Assembly (NCBI RefSeq): GCF_001425685.1
Contig: NZ_LMCY01000003.1
Span: 151,835 to 203,548 of the forward strand
Length of the DNA: 51,714 nt
DNA from: Massilia sp. Root335
GTDB lineage: Bacteria; Pseudomonadota; Gammaproteobacteria; Burkholderiales; Burkholderiaceae_D
Reading direction: 5' to 3'
A model generated the notes under the pieces. The model saw only the letters and a list, made by a program, of their open reading frames with translations, did not search any database and was not told the DNA's origin. The position numbers and the translations under genes are program-made. Positions 1 through 8,002 of this stretch are shown piece after piece (position 1 is the stretch's first letter; each line of letters begins with the position of its first letter).

Positions 1-536
1 AGCAGCGGCCGGCGCCAGCCCTGGTTTGACGCCGTGTCCACGGCCGTCGCGATGTCGGCCGGCGTGATGCGGCCCGCCTTCAGCAGCGCGCCGGCCGCGA
101 CGAGGCGCGCGAGCGGATCGGCGACCCCGGCCAGCGAACCGCTCGTCACGACGGCGCGGTGCTGCTCCGGCAGCAGGGCCGCGTCCAGGCCTTGCCAGCG
201 GCCGTCCAGGTAGGCAGCGTACGCGCGCTGGGCCGGCGTGGCGTCGGACGCCAGCGCCGCGAAACCGGCGCAGTCATAGTCGAGCGCCGCCGCCTTGACG
301 CCGCAGCGCACCAGCTCGGCCTGGGCGACGACGTCGAAGCGCCCCGTGCTGGCGCTCGCGCGGCGGGCGCGCGCGAACTCGGCATCGGCGGCGGGCGAGT
401 CGCCGCGCAGCCAGTCGTCCGTGAAGCCGTCGAGCGAACTTCTGGCATCGCCTTCCCACGCGGGCGGCTGCGGCTTGCTGGCGCAGCCGGCCAGCGCGGC
501 GGCGGCGATCATCATGATGAGCGGCTTGACGGTCAT
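1..536 (-). CDS. Lipoprotein of the MCE operon (partial, 3' end off window)
   Basis: Partial gene: 178 codons are present and the stop lies beyond the left edge. The start is fixed by an ATGA overlap with the stop codon of the upstream MCE gene. Residues 1-17 form a short signal peptide ending in lipobox LAGC, so Cys18 should be lipidated; Ala at the next position would favour outer-membrane sorting by the Lol rule. The remaining sequence is alanine-rich and probably helical, and I recognise no family in it; it does not look like the PqiC-type lipoproteins often found with MCE systems. Operon position suggests an envelope partner of the transporter, but this is inference from context only. 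Confidence 0.75.
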   Translation of the reverse strand, partial: MTVKPLIMMIAAAALAGCASKPQPPAWEGDARSSLDGFTDDWLRGDSPAADAEFARARRASASTGRFDVVAQAELVRCGVKAAALDYDCAGFAALASDATPAQRAYAAYLDGRWQGLDAALLPEQHRAVVTSGSLAGVADPLARLVAAGALLKAGRITPADIATAVDTASNQGWRRPL

Positions 537-1486
537 GGCAGCTTGATCTCCGTGTCGTGCTTGAATGGCCATTTGCGGTTGATCTCGTCGACGAGGCGGT
601 TCACCTTGCGCAGGCTCGCATCGACTTCGCCGCGCAGCCGGCCCAGGTCCTCGGTGGCGGCGTGCGCGTTCTTGCCGACGGCCTGGGCCTCGGCCAGCAC
701 GGCGTCCGCCTTCTGCAAGGTGCCGCGCGCGTCCGCCAGCAGGCCGTTCAGTTCGCGGATGGCGCCCTGCGTATCGTCCATCACGCCGTCCTTGCCGAAC
801 ACGCGCTGGTCCGTCTTGGCCAGCAGCGTGTCCACGCGGTGCAGGGTCTGCAGCAGTTTTTCCGCCTCGGCGTCGCCGCCCAGTGCCGTGCCCAGCACGC
901 CGTAGCGGCCCGACAGGCGGCCGGACAGCGCGTCGACGTTGGCGAGCGTGTTGCCGATGTGGGAGTCGGAGCGCGTCATGGTCTCCAGGTTTTCCAGCAG
1001 CGTGCGCGCCGTCGCCAGCAGGCGCGGAATCTCGGCCGCGGCGTCGCCCCGCAGCACGGGACGGCGGGCGTGGTCGGGCAGCGGCGGATCTGTCAGCACG
1101 CCGCTGTACGCGCGCAGCCGGGTCTCGCCGACGACGCTGCGCTCGAGCGTGAACACGCTGGTCGTGCGCAGCCATTTCGCATCGTCCTTCGGGATGTCGA
1201 CGATGACGTCGACCTTGCCGTCCCGGCCCAGCCGGACCTGGCGCACGCGCCCGATGGGGAAGCCGGCGAAGCTCATGTCCATGCCCGGGATCACGCCCTC
1301 GGAATCGTCGGCCACGAGCACCAGTTCCTGCGTCTGTTCGAACACGCCGCGCGCGTACATCACGTACAGGAAGAAGGCGGCGATCAGCGCGCCGATCACG
1401 ACCAGCAGGATCAGGGCCTTGGCTTCCACGTGCTTCGGTTCGTCCGGCGGGGCGTCCGCCATGCGGTCTTTGTCGTTATCGGTCAT
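533..1486 (-). CDS. MCE (MlaD-type) lipid-binding protein
   Basis: A 317-residue inner-membrane-anchored periplasmic protein. It has a hydrophilic N-terminus, one transmembrane helix at about residues 24-44, an MCE domain at about 53-125 (GVIPGMDMSFAGFPIGRVRQ is the typical G-x-V-x-x-G...G core), then a long helical tail rich in Leu/Ala/Glu (about 150-310) of the kind that forms the central tube or rod in MCE assemblies. The family binds and moves phospholipids between membranes with an MlaE-type permease. It lies 9 bp downstream of the permease gene and overlaps the lipoprotein gene by 4 bp, so the three are surely cotranscribed. MCE family assignment is firm; substrate is not deducible. Confidence 0.85.
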   Translation of the reverse strand: MTDNDKDRMADAPPDEPKHVEAKALILLVVIGALIAAFFLYVMYARGVFEQTQELVLVADDSEGVIPGMDMSFAGFPIGRVRQVRLGRDGKVDVIVDIPKDDAKWLRTTSVFTLERSVVGETRLRAYSGVLTDPPLPDHARRPVLRGDAAAEIPRLLATARTLLENLETMTRSDSHIGNTLANVDALSGRLSGRYGVLGTALGGDAEAEKLLQTLHRVDTLLAKTDQRVFGKDGVMDDTQGAIRELNGLLADARGTLQKADAVLAEAQAVGKNAHAATEDLGRLRGEVDASLRKVNRLVDEINRKWPFKHDTEIKLP

Positions 1487-1495
1487 GGGTCGTCA

Positions 1496-2302
1496 TCAGA
1501 TGTATTTCACGGCCAGCGAACTGGCCTCGATCAGCAGCAGCACGAACAGCAGCCGCAGCGCGCCCGGCTGCACGTTCGTGCGCAGGCGGCGCGGGCGGCG
1601 CAGCAGTTCCAGGATGGCGGCGCTCGGAATCACCGCCACCGCGAGCCCGAACAGCACCGTCTTGAGCACGAAGCCGAGGGTCACGGTCGGGTCGAACACG
1701 CGGCCCACCGTGCGCGTGTAGTCCGGCAGGCCCCACGGCGACAGGCCGTACACGTTCAGGTAGGCCAGCACGAGGACGATGGTGCTCGACACCATCGCGA
1801 GGCTCAGCACGGAAAACGCGTTGGCGATCACCTGCGGCACGAGGTCGCGGCGCAGGCGGCGCAGCGTCTCGGCCGTCGCCTCCCCGGCCGGCACGCCGCT
1901 GCGCGCGAGGCCCATGGCGCCGGCGTCGAACGCCATGCCGGCGCGCAGCGCGGCGAACATCGCGGCCGACAGCGGCAGCAGTTCGAGCACGAGCACCCGC
2001 ACGACCATCTCCAGCGCGTAGCGCGACAGGCCATAGCTCTGCGCCGTGACGAGCACGATGCGGATGATGACGAGGCTCACGAGGGCCGTGAGCAGCGTGA
2101 ACCAGGGCAGCACCTGCCACGTGCTCGCGTAGATGTAGCGCGACGTCGCGAGGCGGTTGGCGCGGTGGTACGTCGACGGCGTCAGCGCCATCACGAGCGC
2201 CACGGCGCCCAGGTGCAGCATGGCCCACCAGCTGGCGGCGTAGCGCGCCGCCATGACGCCCCACAGGCGCGGTTTGATGTACAAGAGCGAAGTCATCGAC
2301 AT
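1496..2302 (-). CDS. MlaE-family ABC transporter permease
   Basis: A 268-residue multi-helix membrane protein with the MlaE signature segment (ELLPLSAAMFAALRAGMAF near residue 110-130), the permease of MCE-type lipid transporters. I chose the start giving MSMTSLLYIK; an upstream in-frame start at 2374 would add 24 residues encoded by a palindromic repeat element (2315-2387), which is implausible. The usual partner ATPase (MlaF type) is not found next to it: the gene order is permease, MCE protein, lipoprotein. The ATPase may lie left of the window or elsewhere in the genome. The C-terminal helices contain no further recognisable motif. Confidence 0.82.
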   Translation of the reverse strand: MSMTSLLYIKPRLWGVMAARYAASWWAMLHLGAVALVMALTPSTYHRANRLATSRYIYASTWQVLPWFTLLTALVSLVIIRIVLVTAQSYGLSRYALEMVVRVLVLELLPLSAAMFAALRAGMAFDAGAMGLARSGVPAGEATAETLRRLRRDLVPQVIANAFSVLSLAMVSSTIVLVLAYLNVYGLSPWGLPDYTRTVGRVFDPTVTLGFVLKTVLFGLAVAVIPSAAILELLRRPRRLRTNVQPGALRLLFVLLLIEASSLAVKYI

Positions 2303-2314
2303 GTCTGCATTGTT

Positions 2315-2387
2315 GGGTGGGCGGGCCCCGCCCACGCGTAACGCGAACGGACCCCATACGTCACGCGTGGGCACGGGGTGCCCACCC
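2315..2387. repeat. REPIN-like inverted palindrome doublet between mlaE-type gene and relA
   Basis: Two palindromic units of one family lie head to head. Unit A (2315-2339) has the form GGGTGGGC-N7-GCCCACGCGT, and unit B (2363-2387) is the same on the opposite strand. Each unit folds alone: GTGGGCGGG/CCCGCCCAC at 2317-2335 and GTGGGCAC/GTGCCCAC at 2367-2385. The inner stem pairs differ between units but remain complementary. The relA stop codon abuts unit B, so the element may also help end or stabilise the relA transcript; there is no T-tract. Resembles REP doublets mobilised by RAYT transposases; no RAYT gene is in the window. Confidence 0.6.
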
Positions 2388-4630
2388 TACGTCCTCCTGG
2401 CCTCGTGCACACCCTTCACCTCGCCGATCGCGGCGAGGGCTTTCTGCAACTGGCCGGTGGAGCTGATCTCCGCCGTGAACACCATCCGCGCGAACCCCTT
2501 GCTGCTCTGGGTGTTCACGCCGGTCACGTTGATCTTCGAGATGGCCAGCACTTCCGAGATGTCGCGCAGCAGGCCCTGGCGGTCGCTCGCGTGGATGAAG
2601 ATATCGACCGGGAACACCGTCTCCTGGCCCGTCGCGCCCCATTCCGTCTCGAGCACGCGCTCCGGATTGCGCGACGCCATCTCGGCGAAGTTCTTGCAGC
2701 TGGCGCGGTGGATCGACACGCCCTTGCCGCGCGTGACGAAGCCCACGATCGGGTCCGGCGGCGCCGGCTTGCAGCAGCGCGCCAGCTGCGTCATCAGGCC
2801 TTCGGTGCCGACGACCAGCACGCCCGACTTGGCGCCCTGCTCCACGCTCGATGCGCGGCTCTTGTTGACGACCGCCTCGTCGGCGACGGGCGCCGCCGGC
2901 GCGCCCGTGTCGTGCAGCGCCGCTTCCACGTGGCGCAGGCTGAATTTTTCCTTGCCGACGGCGATGAACAGGTCGTCGACCTTCGCGAATCCCAGCTTGT
3001 GCGCCAGCGCGTCCAGGTTGACCGCGGTCTTGCCTTCGCGCTGCAGCGATTTCTCGACGAGCGCGCGGCCGTGCCCCAGCGTCTCGGCCAGTTCCAGCGC
3101 GTGGAACCAGGCGCGGATCTTCGAGCGCGTGCGGCTGCTGACCGTGTAGCCGGGGCTGAGCCAGTCGCGCGACGGCCCCTGGCTGCCGGCCGGGCCTTTC
3201 GCCGTGATGACTTCACAGGTCTGGCCGTTCTTCAGCGGCGTGTTCAGCGGGACCATCACGCCGTCGACCTTGGCGCCGCGGCAGCGGTGCCCCACCTCGC
3301 TGTGCAGGTGGTAGGCGAAGTCGATCGGGGTCGCGCCGACCGGCAGCTCGAGCACGCGCGCCTGCGGCGTCAGCACGAAGATGCGGTCGTCCAGCGTCGT
3401 GGATTTCAGCTTCTCGACCCATTCGCGCTGCAGCTCTTCCTGGCCGGTGACGGCGCTCGCGACCTCGGTCTTCCACGCCAGCAGCTGGCGCAGCCACGCG
3501 ATCTTGGCGTCGTATTCCTGGCTCTTGAAGTTGGAGCCGCCTTCTTCCTTGTAGCGCCAGTGCGCGGCCACGCCGTATTCGGCGAAGTTGTGCATCTCGT
3601 GGGTGCGGATCTGCACTTCCAGCGGCCGCCCGTCCTCGGCGGTGACGACCGTGTGCAGGGACTGGTAGCCGTTCGCTTTCGGGCGCGAGATGTAGTCGTC
3701 GAATTCCTTCGGGATCGGCGTCCAGATGTTGTGGACGACGCCCAGCACGGTGTAGCAGGTCTTGATGTCGTCGACGATCACGCGGAACGCGCGCACGTCG
3801 TACAGCTCGGAGAAGTCGAGCTCCTTGCCGCGCATCTTCTTCCAGATGCTGTAGATGTGCTTGGGCCGGCCGAAGACCTCGGCCTTGATGCCGGCCGCCG
3901 CGAGCTCCCTCTGCAAGCGCTCGATGGACGACTGCACGAAGCTCTCGCGCAGCATGCGCTTCTCTTCGAGCATCTTGGCGATGCGTTTATACGTGTCCGG
4001 CTCCATCATCCGGAACGACAGGTCTTCCAGTTCCCATTTCAGCTGGAAGATGCCGAGCCGGTTGGCCAGCGGCGCGTACAGGTCCAGCACTTCGCGGCCG
4101 TAGTTGCGCGTGACGTCGTCGAAGCGCTTGTGCTCCGCGAAGAAGCGCAGCGCGATCACGCACGACGCGAGGCGGATCAGCACGACACGCATGTCGCTGG
4201 CCATCGCCAGCAACATCTTGCGCAGGGTCTCGACCTGGGCCATGGCCTCCTGCGCCGCATTCTTGCCGCGCCCGACGGGGGCCTGGGCCGCCGTCAGGTC
4301 GCGCAGGCGGATCAGCTGGTGCACGCCGCGCACCATGTCCGCCACTTCCTTGCCGAAGCGCTCCTCGAGCGCCTCGGCCACGCCCGGCTCCACGATGGCC
4401 AGCTCGAACAGCAGGCCGGCCATGCGGGTCTCGGCATCGCTGCCGAGCAATGCAAGCGTACCGCCCACCCCCAGCGAAAACTCGAACGCGCTCTGGCCCG
4501 TTGCGGCCGTGCGTTCGCCATACGACGCGGCGGCGAAATCCAGCGCGCCCGTTACGCGCGCGCAGTCGTCGGGGCCGAGTCCGTGGACCAGCTGGGTGGT
4601 GGCGTCGCCGAGCGCGACAATCGATACCAT
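2387..4630 (-). CDS. relA: (p)ppGpp synthetase RelA
   Basis: A 747-residue RelA-type alarmone synthetase that transfers pyrophosphate from ATP to GDP/GTP on starved ribosomes. The N-terminal hydrolase-like region (about 1-200) lacks the HD metal site: the motif position reads FELAIVEPGVAEALEERF. The synthetase domain (about 230-360) includes YDVRAFRVIV and KEFDDYI; EFDD (309-312) is the EXDD signature of monofunctional RelA rather than the RXKD of bifunctional SpoT/Rel. A TGS domain spans about 415-477 (DDRIFVLTPQARVLELPVGA) and an ACT domain ends the protein. It starts 9 bp after the RidA-type gene, so the two are likely cotranscribed. Identification is firm. Confidence 0.95.
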   Translation of the reverse strand: MVSIVALGDATTQLVHGLGPDDCARVTGALDFAAASYGERTAATGQSAFEFSLGVGGTLALLGSDAETRMAGLLFELAIVEPGVAEALEERFGKEVADMVRGVHQLIRLRDLTAAQAPVGRGKNAAQEAMAQVETLRKMLLAMASDMRVVLIRLASCVIALRFFAEHKRFDDVTRNYGREVLDLYAPLANRLGIFQLKWELEDLSFRMMEPDTYKRIAKMLEEKRMLRESFVQSSIERLQRELAAAGIKAEVFGRPKHIYSIWKKMRGKELDFSELYDVRAFRVIVDDIKTCYTVLGVVHNIWTPIPKEFDDYISRPKANGYQSLHTVVTAEDGRPLEVQIRTHEMHNFAEYGVAAHWRYKEEGGSNFKSQEYDAKIAWLRQLLAWKTEVASAVTGQEELQREWVEKLKSTTLDDRIFVLTPQARVLELPVGATPIDFAYHLHSEVGHRCRGAKVDGVMVPLNTPLKNGQTCEVITAKGPAGSQGPSRDWLSPGYTVSSRTRSKIRAWFHALELAETLGHGRALVEKSLQREGKTAVNLDALAHKLGFAKVDDLFIAVGKEKFSLRHVEAALHDTGAPAAPVADEAVVNKSRASSVEQGAKSGVLVVGTEGLMTQLARCCKPAPPDPIVGFVTRGKGVSIHRASCKNFAEMASRNPERVLETEWGATGQETVFPVDIFIHASDRQGLLRDISEVLAISKINVTGVNTQSSKGFARMVFTAEISSTGQLQKALAAIGEVKGVHEARRT

Positions 4631-4639
4631 CGACGGTCT

Positions 4640-4990
4640 TTACGCCTGGGCGGCAACGATGACGAATTCGATCAGGCAGGCCGGATCGGCCAGCTTGGCT
4701 TCGACGGTCGCGCGCGGCGGGGTGGCGCCCGGCACGACCCATGCTTCCCATACCGTGTTCATGGCCGGGAAGTTGGCCATGTCGGTGATGTAGATCCGGG
4801 TGGAGAGGATGCGCGACTTGTCGCTGCCGGCCTCGGCCAGCAGGCGGTCGACGTGGCCCAGCACTTCGCGCGTCTGGCCGATGATGTCCTGCGTGGTGTC
4901 GCTCGCGATCTGGCCGGCCAGGTACACCGTACCGTTGTGGATGGCGACTTCGGACAGTCGTTTGCCTACGTGCAGTCGTTTGATTTCCAT
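4640..4990 (-). CDS. RidA/YjgF-family imine/enamine deaminase
   Basis: A 116-residue protein of the RidA superfamily, which hydrolyses reactive 2-aminoacrylate and related enamines made by PLP enzymes. The family pattern is clear: NGTVYLAGQIA early, a central VDRLLAEAGSD helix, and the C-terminal PPRATVEAKLADPACLIEF block holding the arginine (PPR) and acidic residue (IEF) expected at the active site. The length matches the family. I chose the ATG giving MEIKRLHVGK, preceded by AGAGAAA; an earlier in-frame ATG at 5065 would add 25 non-conserved residues. It sits directly upstream of relA, a link between amino-acid stress and stringent response that is suggestive only. Confidence 0.85.
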   Translation of the reverse strand: MEIKRLHVGKRLSEVAIHNGTVYLAGQIASDTTQDIIGQTREVLGHVDRLLAEAGSDKSRILSTRIYITDMANFPAMNTVWEAWVVPGATPPRATVEAKLADPACLIEFVIVAAQA

Positions 4991-5064
4991 GCTTTTCTCT
5001 AAATGTAAAACGTGGCCTTGCGGCCGTTTCGCCCGGCCGTGGAGCCGAACACCTCCGGCTTGCA

Positions 5065-5943
5065 TCAGCCGGTCAAAAATTCCCTTGCGATCGCGATCTG
5101 CGCCGGCTGCAGGAACGTGGGGGCGTGCCCCACGCCTGCGATTTCCCTAAGGCGCGGCTGCGGCCCGCGCCGCGTCATCTCTTCCGCCGTCGCGCGCGAC
5201 AGCAGGTCGGACAGTTCTCCCCGCACCAGCAGGGTCGGGCAGCGGATCGCGTCGTACGCGGCCCACAGCTGCGCCTCGTCCCTGGCCACCGTCTCCGGCG
5301 TCAGCGCCTTGAACGGCGCCGCCAGGCCGGGATCGTAGTGGAGTATCCACTGGCCGTCCGGCTGCTGGACGAGCACGTCGCGCGCCAGCTTGTCCCATTC
5401 GGCATCGCTGTGCGGACCGAACGGCGTCGACACCGCCCGCACGAACGCGGCCCCTTCCCCGAAGGTGCGGAAGCGGAGGGCCTGGCCGATATAGTCGCCG
5501 ATGCGCGCCATCGCCGCCGGGTCCAGCACGGGGCCGATATCGTTCAGCACCATGCGGCGGATCGGGCTGCCTTCCAGCGACGCCAGGCCGATGCCGATCA
5601 GGCCGCCCATCGACGTGCCGAACCACTCGACGCCTTCGTCGTCCGCGCCCGCCGTGACGCGCGCGATCAGGGTCACCATGTCGGCCACGTATTGCGCTAT
5701 GACGTACAGCGCCGGATCGCGCAACCGGCCGGAGCGCCCGCGCCCCACGACGTCCGGGCACACGACGCGGTAGCGGTCGGACAGCGCCCGCGCCAGCGCG
5801 TCGAAATCGTCGGCCACGCGCGTCACGCCGTGCACGCAGACGAGCACCTTCGTATTGCCGGGGTCGCCCCACTCCTTGTACGCCATGCGGTGCAGGCCGG
5901 CGGGCGAACTGCACAGCACGGATTTCATCCTCGGTTCGCTCAT
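5065..5943 (-). CDS. Alpha/beta-fold hydrolase
   Basis: About 292 residues with the alpha/beta hydrolase layout: VCVHG oxyanion strand near residue 36, nucleophile elbow GTSMGG (Ser111), acid in the LVRGELSDLL region, and catalytic His in GVGHAPTF near the C-terminus. There is no signal peptide, so it should act in the cytoplasm on an ester, thioester or C-C bond. Substrate is not predictable. The start giving MSEPRMKSV is preferred (GGGACTGGAAA upstream); MKSVLCSS five codons later and an upstream ATG at 5988 are alternatives. It is upstream of the ridA-like gene on the same strand, 74 bp away. Confidence 0.8.
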   Translation of the reverse strand: MSEPRMKSVLCSSPAGLHRMAYKEWGDPGNTKVLVCVHGVTRVADDFDALARALSDRYRVVCPDVVGRGRSGRLRDPALYVIAQYVADMVTLIARVTAGADDEGVEWFGTSMGGLIGIGLASLEGSPIRRMVLNDIGPVLDPAAMARIGDYIGQALRFRTFGEGAAFVRAVSTPFGPHSDAEWDKLARDVLVQQPDGQWILHYDPGLAAPFKALTPETVARDEAQLWAAYDAIRCPTLLVRGELSDLLSRATAEEMTRRGPQPRLREIAGVGHAPTFLQPAQIAIAREFLTG

Positions 5944-6099
5944 TTTCCAGTCCCGACGTTCACCATGCATCCGCCCGGAACATATCAACGTCCCGGGGGG
6001 CCGCCAACATTTTACCCGGCGGACCGATTAGAATTCTACCAAGTCTGGCCCGGGACCACCCGGCACTTCATAGAAACTGTCCACGAGAAAGAGGATCGA

Positions 6100-6894
6100 A
6101 TGAAATCCACCATGTTAAGCGGCAAGACTGCGCTCGTCACCGGCTCGACCTCGGGCATCGGTCTCGGCATCGCACGCGCGCTGGCCGAGCAAGGCGCCAA
6201 CATCGTCTTCAACGGCTTCGGCGACGCGCAGCAGATCGAAAAGCTGTACACCGACGTCGGCCAGGAATTCGGCGTGCAGACCGCTTACCACAACGCCGAC
6301 ATGTCGCAGCCGGACCAGATCGCGGCCATGATGGCGTTCGTGGGCGAAAAATTCGGCGGGGTCGACATCCTCGTCAACAACGCCGGCATCCAGTACGTCG
6401 CGAACGTGGAGGATTTCCCCGTCGAGAAATGGGACGCGATCATCGCCATCAACCTCAGCTCGGCCTTCCACACGAGCCGCCTGGCCCTGCCCTACATGAA
6501 GCGGAAGAACTGGGGCCGCATCATCAACCTGGCGTCGGCCCACGGCCTCGTCGCATCGGCGCAGAAATCGGCATATGTCGCCGCCAAGCACGGCCTCGTC
6601 GGCCTGACCAAATCGACGGCGCTGGAAACCGCCCCGACCGGCGTCACCTGCAACGCGATCTGCCCGGGCTGGGTCTTGACGCCGCTCGTGCAGAAGCAGG
6701 TCGACGACCGCGCCGCGCGCGAAGGCGTCAGCAACGAACAGGCCAAGAGAAACCTGCTGCTCGAAAAGCAGCCGTCGGGCGAATTCGTCACGCCGGAAGA
6801 GCTGGGTGCGCTGGCCGTGTTCTTCTGCAGTCCTGCCGCCAACCAGGTGCGCGGGGTCGCGTGGAACATGGACGGCGGCTGGGTCGCGCAATAA
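6100..6894 (+). CDS. 3-hydroxybutyrate dehydrogenase (SDR family)
   Basis: A 264-residue classical short-chain dehydrogenase interconverting D-3-hydroxybutyrate and acetoacetate with NAD+. The Rossmann motif TGSTSGIG is at 14-21, NNAG at 93-96, catalytic Ser146, Tyr159 and Lys163 (YVAAK), and the ICPGWVLTPLV segment is typical of the family. The long QKQVDDRA lid and C-terminal NMDGGWVAQ ending match bacterial 3-hydroxybutyrate dehydrogenases that I know. A clear GAAAGAGGA ribosome site precedes the ATG. With the CoA-transferase pair at 14262-15627 it could form the PHB/ketone-body breakdown route. The next gene starts at the base after its stop codon. Confidence 0.88.
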   Translation: MKSTMLSGKTALVTGSTSGIGLGIARALAEQGANIVFNGFGDAQQIEKLYTDVGQEFGVQTAYHNADMSQPDQIAAMMAFVGEKFGGVDILVNNAGIQYVANVEDFPVEKWDAIIAINLSSAFHTSRLALPYMKRKNWGRIINLASAHGLVASAQKSAYVAAKHGLVGLTKSTALETAPTGVTCNAICPGWVLTPLVQKQVDDRAAREGVSNEQAKRNLLLEKQPSGEFVTPEELGALAVFFCSPAANQVRGVAWNMDGGWVAQ

Positions 6895-7287
6895 ATGGAT
6901 GAGTCCATCGACGGGTCGGACTTCGACATCGCCGGCCTGCACGACGCCTGCCTGGAACTCGCCCACGTCGTGCTGGCCTCGAGCCAGCCGCAGGTGTCGC
7001 GCGACATCCTCGAAACGCTGGCCGACCGCTTCGAACGCGAAGCGGCCGACTTCGCCCTGCTCGTCGGCAACGCCGGGCGCGACACGGCGCTGCTGGCCCG
7101 CGCCGTGCACTACCTCGCCGACGCCCACGCGCTGCCGCTGATGGGCACGGACATGGAATGGTTCCGCCAGGCCCTCGCCTGCCTCGTCGAACTGGCCGTG
7201 CCCGGCATCGCGCTGTCGCCGAAGGGCGCGGCGTTTCTTCACGACGTCGAGACCGGCATCGCGCAGTCGCTGCACGACCTGGACTGA
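6895..7287 (+). CDS. Conserved small protein of unknown function
   Basis: A 130-residue acidic, mostly helical protein beginning at the base after the stop codon of the 3-hydroxybutyrate dehydrogenase gene (TAA-ATG), so translation is probably coupled. No signal peptide, membrane segment or metal-binding motif is visible. I do not recognise a family. Its coupling suggests a role in hydroxybutyrate or PHB metabolism, for example as an accessory or regulatory protein, but nothing in the sequence proves it. The ordinary codon-position GC bias and the conserved spacing make it a real gene rather than a chance frame. Confidence 0.7.
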   Translation: MDESIDGSDFDIAGLHDACLELAHVVLASSQPQVSRDILETLADRFEREAADFALLVGNAGRDTALLARAVHYLADAHALPLMGTDMEWFRQALACLVELAVPGIALSPKGAAFLHDVETGIAQSLHDLD

Positions 7288-7296
7288 GCCGGACGT

Positions 7297-7881
7297 TCAG
7301 CGCGCCCGACCGGATGCCGTTTGCGACTCGGTCCGGTGCAGATCGTCGATCGCCCTCCCGTATTCCCGCGACGCCTTCAGCCGGTCCAGGTAGCGGATCG
7401 CGCGGCGCTTGTCCATGCCGATCGAATACTCGAGCGCGCCGCGCGCGCCGCAATAGGCCCGGCAGCTTGCGGGAGCATCGGGCGCCGCGCGGTCCGTGAT
7501 CGTCAACTTGCCGTGCTCGACACTCACCTTCAGCGCGCACTGCGGATCCTGCGGCAGCGGCGACGGCGCGGGATCGTGGTACACGAACGCGCCCTGTTCG
7601 TAGCGCGCCATGCCGGCGATGTCGCACATGTGGCCGTTGTAGAAATCGAGATGGGCGCGCACATACACATGGCCGGCGTCGTACGGCACGATCTCGATGA
7701 CGTCTTCGGCCTGGTAGGGCACGTCCGCTTCGCCGGGCCCCTTGCCGGGCGTGATCGTCGCGCTCATGAAGCGTTGCTTGTAGACGCCCGCCATCTTGTC
7801 CATCAGTTGCGCGGGTTCCTGTGCGGCCGCGGTGCACGCGCACAGCGCCGCCAGCAGCGGGACGAGGGATCGCAATGTCAT
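7297..7881 (-). CDS. Exported hypothetical protein
   Basis: A 194-residue protein with a signal peptide ([20 protein letters not shown], cleavage likely before QEP). The mature part carries scattered cysteines ([27 protein letters not shown]) that could form disulfides in the periplasm. The C-terminal [20 protein letters not shown] region resembles the end of small lysozyme-inhibitor-like or DUF-type periplasmic proteins, but I cannot assign a family. The start was chosen because it begins the signal peptide; the frame stays open upstream to 8328 without coding character. It converges on the small gene ending at 7287, with 9 bp between the stops. Confidence 0.65.
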   Translation of the reverse strand: MTLRSLVPLLAALCACTAAAQEPAQLMDKMAGVYKQRFMSATITPGKGPGEADVPYQAEDVIEIVPYDAGHVYVRAHLDFYNGHMCDIAGMARYEQGAFVYHDPAPSPLPQDPQCALKVSVEHGKLTITDRAAPDAPASCRAYCGARGALEYSIGMDKRRAIRYLDRLKASREYGRAIDDLHRTESQTASGRAR

Positions 7882-8002
7882 CGGATCGGCCTTTGTTGTC
7901 GGAATGACGGATGATGATAAGCCATCCGCCCGCGCCCGTTCCCCACCGCATGGCGCGTCGGCTATGATCGCGTCTTCATCATCGAGACATCGAGGACGAC
8001 CG

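Noticed and set aside
2387..4630. Bifunctional SpoT/Rel instead of RelA
   Set aside because: The hydrolase HD motif is absent and the synthetase carries EFDD, the monofunctional signature.
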